Shown: in pieces, positions 27,176 through 34,538 of the stretch | How the letters are laid out: every line of letters begins with the position of its first letter | How positions within the stretch are numbered: the first letter of the stretch is position 1 | Origin: CAVUXJ01 sp963814975 | Lineage (GTDB): Bacteria; Acidobacteriota; Vicinamibacteria; Vicinamibacterales; CAVVIG01 | NCBI GenBank assembly: GCA_963814975.1 | Contig: CAWFFB010000032.1 | Location: 62,001 to 126,000 of the forward strand | DNA: 64,000 bases | Direction of reading: 5' to 3' | Notes under the pieces: generated by a model | The model's input: only the letters and a program-made list of their open reading frames with translations | Database searches by the model: none | What the model was told of the DNA's origin: nothing | Program-made: the position numbers and the translations under genes

Positions 27176-28096
27176 ATGAAGCCCGTCCACATCATCGGCG
27201 TCCCGCTGGACCTCGGCGGCGGCCGCCGCGGCGTCGACATGGGACCGTCCGCGTTGCGCATCGCCGGGCTCGGCGAGCAGCTCGCCGCGCTCGGCTACAC
27301 ACGGTCGTCGACAAGGGCGATCTGCCGACGCCGATCCCGGAAACGACACGGAAGACCGCGACGAGCGCAAGAAATACATCCGCGACATCGCCAAGGTCTG
27401 CCAGAAGCTGTACCAGACGGCGCTCGCGTCGCTCGACGAGGGCGCGATGCCGATCGTGCTCGGCGGCGACCACAGCCTCGCCGCCGGATCGGTTGCGCGC
27501 CGCGGCGGAATGGGCGCAGCGCAGACGAGCGCCCGCCGATCGGCCTGCTGTGGATCGACGCGCACGGCGACATGAACACGCCGGCGACCACGCTGAGCGG
27601 CAACGTGCACGGCATGCCGCTGGCGGCGCTGCTCGGCCAGGAGCCGGCGGAGCTCGCGCGGATCGGGGCGGCCGCGCCGAAGGTGCTGCCCGCCCACACC
27701 GTGCTTGTCGGCGTCCGCAACCTCGACGAGCGCGAAAAGATCGCGGTCCGCGATTCGGGCGTGCACGTCTTCACGATGAAGGACATCGACCGCCAGGGGA
27801 TCGCGTCGATCGCCGAGCAGGCGGTCGACGCTCGCCGGCAGCGGCACCGCCGGCATCCACGTCTCGTTCGACATGGACGTCTGCGATCCGTCGATCGCGC
27901 CGGGCGTCGGCACGCCGGTCAAGGGCGGGCTCGACTACCGCGAAGCGCACATGGTGATGGAGATCGTCGCGGATTCGGCCGGCTGCTCACCTCGCTCGAC
28001 CTGGTCGAGGTGAACCCGACGCTCGACGTCCGGAACGCGACCGCGCAGCTCGGCACGGAGCTGGCGCTGTCGGCGCTAGGGATGAAGATTCTGTGA
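27176..28096 (+). CDS. rocF: arginase, frame breaks
   Basis: About 305 residues. Seen: GVPLDLGGGRRGVDMGPSALR, GGDHSLA (Mn ligand His), WIDAHGDMNTP (Asp/His ligands), SGNVHGMPLA, and SFDMDVCDPS (Asp ligands) followed by GVGTPVKGGLDYREAH. These are the binuclear manganese arginase blocks; it splits arginine into ornithine and urea. Single-base breaks occur near 27300, 27345, 27490, 27520 and 27835. An AAGG ribosome site precedes the ATG. Convergent with a response-regulator gene. Confidence 0.85.
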   Translation: MKPVHIIGVPLDLGGGRRGVDMGPSALRIAGLGEQLAALGYTRSSTRAICRRRSRKRHGRPRRAQEIHPRHRQGLPEAVPDGARVARRGRDADRARRRPQPRRRIGCAPRRNGRSADERPPIGLLWIDAHGDMNTPATTLSGNVHGMPLAALLGQEPAELARIGAAAPKVLPAHTVLVGVRNLDEREKIAVRDSGVHVFTMKDIDRQGIASIAEQAVDARRQRHRRHPRLVRHGRLRSVDRAGRRHAGQGRARLPRSAHGDGDRRGFGRLLTSLDLVEVNPTLDVRNATAQLGTELALSALGMKIL

Positions 28097-28464
28097 GTCG
28101 GACTCGGACGAGCATCTCTTCGAGCGTTTCCACGAGCAGCACCAGCGAGTACGGCTTCTCGATCAGCCGCGTCCGCGGCCGCAGCCGCTCGAGCTCGGCC
28201 GACTCCGACGGCACGCCCGAGAAGATGATGACCGGCACGTCGGCGGGCGTCGGCGCCACGACGTCGCGGCCCGAGCCGCGCCTCAACCGGAGATCGACGA
28301 CGGCGGCCACGGGCCGATGTGCTGCGCAGCTGCTCGAGCCCCTCGTCGGATGTCTCGGCGGTGACGACGGCGAAGCCGTGCATCTCGAGAAACTTCACCA
28401 GCGGCCGGCGCACCGAGACGTCGTCTTCGACGACGAGCACGAGGCGAGCGGTATCCTTGGTCAT
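28097..28464 (-). CDS. response regulator receiver protein, frame break
   Basis: About 120 residues when joined: MTKDTARLVLVVEDDVSVRRPLVKFLEMHG, then after a one-base break near 28315 AAVVDLRLRRGSGRDVVA (phospho-acceptor Asp), VPVIIFSGVPSESAELE and TRLIEKPYSLVLLVETLEEML (conserved Lys). Receiver domain only. Its 3' end meets the arginase end, and the exact stop is unclear because the open frame continues into that gene. Confidence 0.72.
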
Positions 28465-28481
28465 GGCGGCTTGAAGAGTAT

Positions 28482-28594
28482 ACTGAATTTGATTACCTGG
28501 TCATGTCGTCATCCGGTCATTTTGGTGATCAGATCGCCAGATCATCACGACCAAGAACCAGATAGTCAGAATACCCACATGACCAGATTGACAT
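28482..28594. repeat. micro-repeat array before tRNA-Lys
   Basis: Words such as CTGGTCAT, CCGGTCAT, GGTGATCAGATC, CCAGATCATCACGACC, AACCAGATAG and GACCAGATTGACATG occur in direct and complementary form. It lies between the response-regulator start and the tRNA gene and resembles the other arrays, though it is less regular. Confidence 0.6.
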
Positions 28595-28669
28595 GACCCG
28601 GTAGCTCAGTGGTAGAGCATCTGACTTTTAATCAGAGGGCCGCGGGTTCGATCCCCGCCCGGGTCACCA
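28595..28669 (+). tRNA. tRNA-Lys (anticodon UUU)
   Basis: A complete cloverleaf: acceptor stem GACCCGG / CCGGGTC, D arm with AGCTCAGTGGTAGAGC, anticodon stem TCTGA / TCAGA with loop CTTTTAA (anticodon TTT at 28627-28629), T arm GCGGG / CCCGC with TTCGATC, discriminator A and an encoded CCA. Seventy-five bases. Its 3' end is repeated imperfectly at 37962-37981, so it is the likely integration target of the island that follows. Confidence 0.97.
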
Positions 28670-28677
28670 GTTTTCGC
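28658..28677. other. attL-like site at the tRNA-Lys 3' end
   Basis: The 20 bases CCCGGGTCACCAGTTTTCGC, covering the last 12 bases of the tRNA gene and eight beyond, match 17 of 20 at 37962-37981 inside the truncated integrase gene, 9.3 kb away. tRNA 3' ends are classic targets of tyrosine integrases. The mismatches mean the call is an inference. Confidence 0.5.
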
Positions 28678-28821
28678 CTCACTCATTGACATAACGTCGA
28701 CATATTGTCTTGGTGTCACGATTTGGTTGACAAAGGGCATGTTGTGATTTGGTTTTTCCGCAAGCGAACTTCGGCCAACTGCGTTGGTCGAGACAAGCGC
28801 ACGGACTCTTACTTTGACTAG

Positions 28822-28905
28822 GGAGTCCGCAAGCGCGAGCGGTCGGACGCCCCCATATAGCAGGGGATTCGTCGGATCTCTCGCACTTGCGGGCTCCTTT
28901 TTTTT
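28822..28905 (+). terminator. long hairpin followed by eight T
   Basis: Arms 28822-28839 and 28880-28897 pair over 18 positions with one C-A mismatch and one G-T pair, then TTTTTTTT. The loop of about 40 bases has a smaller GCCCCC/GGGG pairing possibility. It fits an intrinsic terminator for the tRNA-Lys transcript, or a small structured RNA, 150 bases downstream of the tRNA. Confidence 0.65.
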
Positions 28906-28914
28906 GAGGCTTTT

Positions 28915-29127
28915 ATGCTGAGGAAATTCAACATCGACGCACTGGGCGGTTTCCAATTTCAGATCCGCGTGGCTCACGCGCTGGGCGCCCGGCTCGAGGC
29001 CGTCGCCCGTCGCGAGAATAACCGCTTGAGCGCGGTGACCCGGCGGTTGCTCACGCAGGCGCTCGACGCGCTCGATGCCGAGGAACGGCAAAGCGCCCGG
29101 TCGGTCACACCGAAGGAGACCGTGTGA
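28915..29127 (+). CDS. small protein, possible ribbon-helix-helix type
   Basis: Seventy residues: MLRKFNIDALGGFQFQIRVAH, then AVARRENNRLSAVTRRLLTQALDALD. A short strand-like start followed by two predicted helices with a turn at ENN resembles small ribbon-helix-helix DNA-binding proteins, but no signature is firm. A GAGG ribosome site lies eight bases before the ATG, immediately after the T run of the hairpin. It sits just upstream of the IS element. Confidence 0.45.
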   Translation: MLRKFNIDALGGFQFQIRVAHALGARLEAVARRENNRLSAVTRRLLTQALDALDAEERQSARSVTPKETV

Positions 29128-29198
29128 TGCCGACAGACTCACCGTGGAAAACGTTGGCGGAGGCGGGCGCGCGCGTAAACCGCGGGAAACGGTTTCTG

Positions 29199-30636
29199 GG
29201 AGATGTCCCAGTAGCTGTTGAAATTTGAAAGCGGCGGCTCCTCACTGCTCGTGATACACGAGTGGTGACTAAGCCCGAGGCCGAGGCCTCACAGAAGGAG
29301 CCGCCATGACCACGAAGTCTCGCATAGCCCCATCCGTTCCCCAAGCCGAATCACCGCTGCGCTATCTGCCACTCGTCGATCTGCTCGTCGACACGAAGAC
29401 GGAGCTGTTGGAATTGGCGCTGCGATCCGGGCTCAAAGTATTCACGACCATGTTGGCAGAGGACCGCACGGCCCTCTGCGGGCCGCGGTACGGCACGAGC
29501 CTGATCGCCCGGCGAGCCGGGCCGGCACCACGCAGAGCGACGTGGTCTTGGGGGGGCGGAAGGTCATCCTCCAGCGGCCACGCGTGCGGACCGCCGCCGG
29601 CGAGGTCGCGCTGCCGACGTTTCAGACGATGGCGGCCCCCGATCCGCTCGATCGCCGGGTCGTCGAGCAGATGCTCGTGGGCGTGGCCACACGTCAATAC
29701 GCGCGGAGCTTGGCGCCGCTCGGCCCAGCGATGAAGAGCCGGGGCACGAGCAAGAGCGCCGTCAGTCGCCGCTTCGTCGCACGCACGACCGCGCAGCTCG
29801 CCGCCTGGCAAAGCGTCCCGCTCGACGCCCTCGACCTCGTCGCGTGGCTGATCGACGGGGTCCACGTCGGCGATCACTGCCTCATCGTCGCGCTGGGGAT
29901 CGCGGCGGACGGCCAGAAACACGCCCTGGGCCTGTGGGATGGCTCGACGGAGAACGCGACCGTCTGCCAGGGCCTGCTCGCCAATCTCCAGAGTCGCGGC
30001 CTGCGCACCGATCGCAGCCTGCTCGTGATCCTCGATGGCTCGAAGGCGCTGCGCAAGGCGGTGCGCGCGACCTTCGGGGACGCCGCCCTCGTCCAGCGGT
30101 GTCAAGTCCACAAGACCCGCAACATCCTCGAGTATCTGAACGATCGCCAGCGGCCGTGGGCGCAAGCGATCCTTCGACGCGCCTCCCAGAGCGCCGACGT
30201 GAAGACGGCCCAACGGCTGTTACTGGATCTCGCGCGGCGCCTGGAAACGGAGTATCCCAGCGCGGCCGAGAGCGTGCGCGAAGGACTCGACGAGACGCTC
30301 ACCGTCCTCACACTGAACCTGTCAGCTCGCTTGCGGCGATCCCTGGCGACCACCAACGCCGCGGAGCGTCTCCTCAGCCGCACGCGTCACGTGACGCGCA
30401 ACGTCAAGCGCTGGCGCGGAGGGCAGATGATGCTCCGCTGGGTCGCCGCCGGTGTCCTCGAAGCCGTCAAAGGCTTCCGTCGACTGAAAGGGTATGCTGA
30501 CATGCCGACGCTCGTCGCTGCGCTCCGTGCACGAGACCGCCAGCTCGGTCTCAGCGTCACCCAGGAGGAACGACAGATCGCGTAGTCGTCAACCGAGCCG
30601 CCGCCGGTGAATTTCAACAGCCGGAGGGACATCCCC
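29199..30636 (+). mobile_element. IS256-family insertion sequence
   Basis: Terminal inverted repeats of about 38-42 bp: left 29200-29241 and right 30595-30636 share GATGTCCC, GCTGTTGAAATT and GCGGCGGCT in the same order. They enclose one transposase gene whose start lies 65 bases inside the left end. I could not find an 8-9 bp target duplication at the borders, which suggests later change or recombination. Confidence 0.88.
29306..30585 (+). pseudogene. IS256-type (Mutator) transposase broken by a 5-bp duplication
   Basis: The first 72 residues (MTTKSRIAPSVPQAE ... GTSLIARRAG) read in one frame; the rest (VVLGGRKVILQRPRVR, then AWLIDGVHVGDHCLIVALGI, HALGLWDGSTENATV, LVILDGSKALRKAV, RCQVHKTRNI and TTNAAERLLSRTR) read in another. 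These are the conserved DDE-transposase blocks of the IS256 family. At 29516-29525 the bases GCCGG occur twice in tandem; removing one copy joins the frames as ARRAGTTQSDVVLGG. The ATG has an AAGGAG ribosome site. As written, the enzyme would be truncated. Confidence 0.88.
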
Positions 30637-30833
30637 AGACGCGGCACAGTGTAGGCCATGATCGCGCTCGGTCATGACGAGGAGGGGTCGAACGAATCCG
30701 ACGAACGGAATGAAGAAACTGGCCGCGGCGCGATTCGGCCCGAGGCGTCTCGGCGAATCCTGAACACTCCCATGGCCCCGACGGCGGCGTCACAGACCGC
30801 ACACGGCGCCGAATAAAAGTTGGTACGCATCTA
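30637..30833. other. 197-base non-coding stretch after the IS element
   Basis: Contains only short open frames without motifs or ribosome sites. No promoter, terminator or repeat is evident. Confidence 0.4.
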
Positions 30834-31115
30834 TTACACGCCGCCTTTTTCGAGATGCTTCCGCTCGGCGTTGGCCCATGCAATCGCCAGCTCGCGCGGT
30901 GTCCGTGTCCGGTCTAGTCGTGGGTCGAACCCGCGACTGTAGAAAAATTCCTCGTTCTTCCAGAGCTGCGCCTCGACCCCGTAGGTCTCACCGTGGTCGC
31001 GCAGCTCACATAGATACCGATCGTGCCCACGTAGGAACTCGAACAACCGCTCACCGCGCTGCGGTTGCCGCGACGGCGCTGGCGGTCGGTTGGGTTTGTC
31101 GAAATCGTCGGCCAT
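30834..31115 (-). CDS. small island protein, unknown function (MADD.xPNR family)
   Basis: A 93-residue soluble protein: MADDFDKPNRPPAPSRQPQRGERLFEFLR, then CELRDHGETYGVEAQLWKNEEFFYSRGFDPR, ending ELAIAWANAERKHLEKGGV. A GAAAGG ribosome site precedes the ATG. I recognise no function. A shortened relative of its N-terminus (MTDDAFYRPNRR, then a stop) lies at 37246-37302, so the island once held at least two members. Confidence 0.65.
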   Translation of the reverse strand: MADDFDKPNRPPAPSRQPQRGERLFEFLRGHDRYLCELRDHGETYGVEAQLWKNEEFFYSRGFDPRLDRTRTPRELAIAWANAERKHLEKGGV

Positions 31116-31140
31116 CGTGCGTCGCCTTTCGAGCGTGCTG

Positions 31141-31490
31141 CTAAGACACGGTGTAGGCGATGGCGCCTAATGCGACCAGGGCGGCGAACTCGCCGATGGC
31201 CCACTGCTCGTACCAGGGCTCTTTGTCCGTGAACGCCCAGCGGGATAACCCAATTCAGCCACAGGTCAAACCGAGCCCCCACAGAAACTCGTCCCCTAAC
31301 AGCTGGCGTATCAGCTCTGCGAAGGGCGTCGTGTTCGCGTGCCAGTTCATCAGGAAAGGCGCGATAGACACCCCGCGATCGCGACGCAGAAGAACAGGCG
31401 CCGGAAGAAGACGCCGACCGCGTGCGGGGTGAAGGCATCTCTGACAGCGCGCCAGTACCGAGTCACTGCGCGCCGCCAGTAAGCAGTCAT
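31141..31490 (-). pseudogene. broken small membrane protein gene
   Basis: Reading from ATG at 31490: MTAYWRRAVTRYWRAVRDAF, PHAVGVFFRRLFFCVAIAG, then a one-base loss in a run of four G near 31372, APFLMNWHANTTPFAELIRQLLGDEFLWGLGLTCG, an in-frame TGA at 31255, and in the same frame WAFTDKEPWYEQWAIGEFAALVALGAIAYTVS. Restored, it would be about 115 residues with two or three membrane segments, a size like phage holins, but no family is recognised. The TGA may replace a TGG tryptophan codon. Confidence 0.55.
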
Positions 31491-31979
31491 CGCGCGCCCG
31501 CTCCCGCACCGATCAAGGGCTTTCGGTTCCATCGGTGGCAACGGGGGTTTGGAAGAATCAAGCGGCGATGCGGGAATCGATGTCGTACCCGCACGTCCGA
31601 ACCACAACACATAGAGGATCCGCGTGACTGCGGCGATACCGGCTCCGAGTAGCACACGGGCACGCGGCGCTCGCTGCCCTTCGGCGCGTCCCTGCCCAGC
31701 CCTGCTCTCTTCAGCCTGTCTGCCGCCGCCCATCGACCCGAGCTGGTTCTCCGCCTCCTGTGCGAGGCCCACACAGACGATCTCTTCCGGATTCAGGCCG
31801 ACGGCCGCCGCGTAAGCTCGAAGGAGGCCGCGCGTGTAAAAGTCTCCCGAGACCGTCAATGTTTCGTTGTTCTCAAGTGCCTTGAGGAGCGGCACCCGGA
31901 ACTTGGTGATCTGCGAAAGATCGAAAAGGGAGAGATTACGCTTTTCGCGTGCCCGTCGTAGTTGCGCGCCGACGTCCAT
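31350..31979 (-). CDS. RodZ-like HTH membrane protein
   Basis: From ATG at MDVGAQLRRAREKRNLSLFDL: an N-terminal helix-turn-helix of the RodZ/HTH_25 type (residues 1-70, ending GDFYTRGLLRAYAAAVGLNPEEI), a polar linker, one membrane segment (about residues 108-128) and a Pro/Ser-rich outer tail. RodZ proteins link MreB to the membrane and cell-wall machinery; island versions may act in regulation. The frame runs on into the neighbouring broken membrane gene, so the true C-terminus is uncertain. No ribosome site stands out. Confidence 0.65.
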   Translation of the reverse strand: MDVGAQLRRAREKRNLSLFDLSQITKFRVPLLKALENNETLTVSGDFYTRGLLRAYAAAVGLNPEEIVCVGLAQEAENQLGSMGGGRQAEESRAGQGRAEGQRAPRARVLLGAGIAAVTRILYVLWFGRAGTTSIPASPLDSSKPPLPPMEPKALDRCGSGRAMTAYWRRAVTRYWRAVRDAFTPHAVGVFFRRLFFCVAIAGCLSRLS

Positions 31980-32293
31980 GATGTTCCCGCTGAGCTTCCG
32001 CGTGACTCCGCAAACGGCCCGAATCGGAGGCTTTCTGGAGAGAGCCCCCTCCCTGCTCATCTCCGGGCTTTGATTCGGAACCTCCTCGCAGCGGCGCATC
32101 AATGTCGGACGAAGACTCGCACCGCTTGACGCGGACCGCTGTCCACATTGTTCCATGTCGGTGTATGTCTTACAAGACCGTCTTGGCGTTTCATCGCGAT
32201 GATCGAACGCTTGATCGCCAAACTTGGGGCGCGCGTCGTGCCCGCTGCTGGTGAAGGCACCAAGAACGAGGAGCCCTCGCACATGCTGATGCG

Positions 32294-32550
32294 GTGAGGC
32301 TGACCGACCGGGCAAGTACGTACCGATGACGGCGCAGCACTTCGCGCTGTTGACCGACGTATGTGCGTCGAGCACGACGCGGAGCGGATTCAACTGCTGT
32401 ACGCGGGACGAGCTCGGGCCGCGGCAGCCCGGAAGACCCTCACCACGGCCTGAGCCTCTGGCGTCAGACGCCTGCGCTAACCACCGGCACCACCTCCGGT
32501 ACTTCGCTCGATAAACGTCACGGCTGCCGGCCATTAGGCCATCCGGCCCA
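32294..32550 (+). pseudogene. ruined partial copy of the terminase small-subunit gene
   Basis: This stretch matches 34276-34538 closely over about 250 bases, including the last third of the terminase gene and about 100 non-coding bases beyond its stop (GGCGTCAGACGCCTGCGCTAACC and CGCTCGATAAACGTCA appear in both). The copy has one-base losses at GGGCAAGTAC and near 32363 that break the frame, and it lacks the first two thirds of the gene. Confidence 0.8.
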
Positions 32551-32567
32551 GGGCTGCCACGGAGGCG

Positions 32568-32852
32568 ATGCTCGCCGTGCAGATGATCGGCGCCCAGCGC
32601 GCCGCGATGACGTTTCTCGAGCGTGCGACCTTACCGGGTCAGACTTCCGATGGAATCGACGCGAACGTGCTCCGCGCCACGCGCCTGATGCGGCTGTTCA
32701 ACGAGCAGGTCGAGACGATGGCGAAGCTGAAGGGCAAGGGCGGGCAGCAGCGCGTCGTCGTCGAGCACGTCACGGTCGCGGCCGGCGGCCAGGCCATTGT
32801 CGGGAGTGTGACCCGGGGGAGTGGGGGGGCATATGGCGACGAACGAGGATGA
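32568..32852 (+). CDS. island protein of unknown function (GGQAIVG motif)
   Basis: Ninety-four residues: a helical first half (MIGAQRAAMTFLERATLPGQ, LRATRLMRLFNEQVETMAKL) and a beta-like end GQQRVVVEHVTVAAGGQAIVGSV. From memory, proteins with this ending sit beside HGGxSTG proteins in islands of many bacteria, as here, where the next gene overlaps its 3' end. Function unknown. Confidence 0.65.
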   Translation: MLAVQMIGAQRAAMTFLERATLPGQTSDGIDANVLRATRLMRLFNEQVETMAKLKGKGGQQRVVVEHVTVAAGGQAIVGSVTRGSGGAYGDERG

Positions 32853-33150
32853 ACCCCATGCACGGCGAGGGGGACGGCTCAGAAACGGCAACCCCTCCGG
32901 CGACAGGGCGAGCGGGCCGCAGTGTGGAGCGCACACGAGACGGCAGGCGGCGTGTCGGAATCCCGCGATGCGGAACGGGCGCTGTCGAATGCACGGCGGC
33001 AAGAGCACGGGTCCGAGAACGCCGGCCGGGCTCGAGGCGAGTCGGCGCGCGCGGTTGACGCACGGCAGGTATTCGCGGGACACGAACCAACTCCTGGCCG
33101 AGAATCGCCGCCGATGGCGGGAGCTCTGCGCGTTGCTCGATGGCGTCTAG
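32833..33150 (+). CDS. HGGxSTG-motif island protein
   Basis: About 105 residues from ATG at MATNEDEPH (a second ATG lies four codons upstream). Seen: CGAHTRRQAACRNPAMRNGRCRMHGGKSTGPRTPAG, a Cys/His-rich block with three cysteines and the HGGKSTG loop that may bind zinc, then an arginine-rich segment. A G-rich ribosome site precedes it. The start lies inside the end of the previous gene, so the two are probably translated together. Function unknown; seen often next to phage terminase genes. Confidence 0.75.
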   Translation: MATNEDEPHARRGGRLRNGNPSGDRASGPQCGAHTRRQAACRNPAMRNGRCRMHGGKSTGPRTPAGLEASRRARLTHGRYSRDTNQLLAENRRRWRELCALLDGV

Positions 33151-33185
33151 TTCGTGTGTTGCTAGAGCCGCCACGTCCCGGACAG

Positions 33186-33620
33186 CTACCGGAGGGCGGC
33201 CGCTGGCAGCACGAGAATTGTGGTTTCAGCGTCCTCGACGATGCACATTAATTCTACCGGGTCACAGATTATGGCCTCCGCTGTGATCTCTGCCTTCCCC
33301 GGTCTAAAGTCGGCTCCGCCGAGTTCTCCCGCATCTGAGCGCAAAAACACCGACCAAGTCCCCGCGGGGCAGGAGATACCTGCATCCAACGAAACGGTCC
33401 CGATTTCCTCGCCCTGCACGCGCTGATGGATACCGACGATGACTTGGGCATCGCCTTCGCAGGAGACGGTGCCGGTCACCACGACGAACGGCTCGAGAAT
33501 CGATAGGTACGCAACTGGGTCGATTGTCAGCGTGGGAGATTGCGCCGACGCAGGCGGCACAACAAGAAGTAGCGTTCCCAACGTCCACTCCCCGACCCGG
33601 AGCCGTCTTGACATGGTCAT
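33186..33620 (-). CDS. secreted protein of unknown function
   Basis: A 144-residue protein with a clear signal peptide (basic start RRLRVGEW, hydrophobic TLGTLLLVV, cleavage near ASAQS). The mature part is beta-rich and contains four cysteines (in SCEGDA, ISCPAG, IICDP and LMCIVED), suggesting disulfides. A strong GGAAGGAAAG ribosome site precedes the ATG. No family recognised. It is convergent with the HGGxSTG gene. Confidence 0.7.
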   Translation of the reverse strand: MTMSRRLRVGEWTLGTLLLVVPPASAQSPTLTIDPVAYLSILEPFVVVTGTVSCEGDAQVIVGIHQRVQGEEIGTVSLDAGISCPAGTWSVFLRSDAGELGGADFRPGKAEITAEAIICDPVELMCIVEDAETTILVLPAAALR

Positions 33621-33897
33621 TGACTTTCCTTCCTTGCGAAACGGTGCGCGGGCACATCAATGTGGGGCGACGGCCAGCACCCAGACTTGACTATTCCAAC
33701 CTTCGCTGGCCGTAACGGGGCTCCGGGTGCCGCGAAGTCGCCAAGGCCCATTTGGTTGAGAACACCGATGACGTTGACAGCTAGGCCGTCGCCATCATAA
33801 GCCCATTCATCCGCCGCGACCTCGCTTGAAAGTTCATCAGGTCATCGTTTAGAACATTCGCCCAGCAGGCAGGTGAGACAATGGAGACGGAGGCTCA
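33621..33897. other. 277-base intergenic stretch upstream of the terminase gene
   Basis: No convincing open frame. The last 20 bases hold the ribosome site (GGAGACGGAGG) of the terminase gene. The stretch is richer in A and T than the core genes. Confidence 0.4.
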
Positions 33898-34437
33898 ATG
33901 CTCACGCCCAAGCAAACCCGGTTTGTGGCGGAATACGTGATCGACCTGAACGCGACGCAGGCGGCGATTCGCTGCGGCTACCGCCCGAAATGCGCCGCCG
34001 TGCAGGGCTCGCGGCTGTTAAGAAATGCTAAGGTCCGCGCGGCCGTCCAGCAACGCACCAAGCAGCAACTCGCGGGCCTCGATTTGACGAGCGTGACCGT
34101 GTTAGAGGCGATGCGCCGGCAAGTGGTCGGGGACATCCGCACCCTGTTCGATGCCGACGGGAACCTGATTCCGATCACCCAGCTCCGGCCCGCGGACGCG
34201 GCCTTGATTGCCGGGTTTGAGGTGGTGATCAGGAACGCCGCAGCGGGCGATGGGCACACGGAGACCGTCGTCAAGGTCAGGCTGACGGACCGGGCCAAGT
34301 ATGTGCAGATGGCGGCGCAGCACTTCGCGCTGTTGACCGACGTCGTGCGCGTTGATCACGACGCGGAGCGGATTCAACTACTGTTCGCGGGGCGAGCTCG
34401 GGCCGCGGCGACCCGAAAGGCCCTCACCACGGCCTGA
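33898..34437 (+). CDS. phage terminase small subunit
   Basis: A 179-residue protein. The N-terminus LTPKQTRFVAEYVIDLNATQAAIRCGY is the classic terminase small-subunit helix-turn-helix; then LLRNAKVRAAVQQR and VLEAMRRQVVGDIRTLFDADGNL, typical of the Terminase_2 family, which recognises viral DNA and hands it to the large subunit for packaging. No large subunit is present. Its 3' third is duplicated at 32294-32550. Confidence 0.9.
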   Translation: MLTPKQTRFVAEYVIDLNATQAAIRCGYRPKCAAVQGSRLLRNAKVRAAVQQRTKQQLAGLDLTSVTVLEAMRRQVVGDIRTLFDADGNLIPITQLRPADAALIAGFEVVIRNAAAGDGHTETVVKVRLTDRAKYVQMAAQHFALLTDVVRVDHDAERIQLLFAGRARAAATRKALTTA

Positions 34438-34538
34438 GAGTCTGGCGTCAGACGCCTGCGCTAACCACCGGAACCCACCTACGTTCACATCGCTCGATAA
34501 ACGTCAGGGGTTGGCCGCCATTAAGTCATCGGCCCCGT
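34276..34538. repeat. second copy of the 250-bp island duplication
   Basis: Direct repeat of 32294-32550, 2 kb away. It includes a GTCTGGCGTCAGAC inverted repeat just after the terminase stop that could act as a transcript end. Confidence 0.8.

Noticed and set aside
28606..29142. Antisense open frame over the tRNA-Lys gene with a GGDRTRGP-like stretch
   Set aside because: That phrase is the well-known false translation of a tRNA gene on the opposite strand; no ribosome site or homology supports it.
29516..29560. Programmed ribosomal frameshift in the transposase
   Set aside because: No slippery A or T heptamer is present, the family encodes one continuous frame, and an exact 5-bp duplication explains the break.
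31255..31257. TGA as a selenocysteine codon
   Set aside because: No SECIS-like hairpin follows, the protein is not a redox family, and the gene has another frame break.
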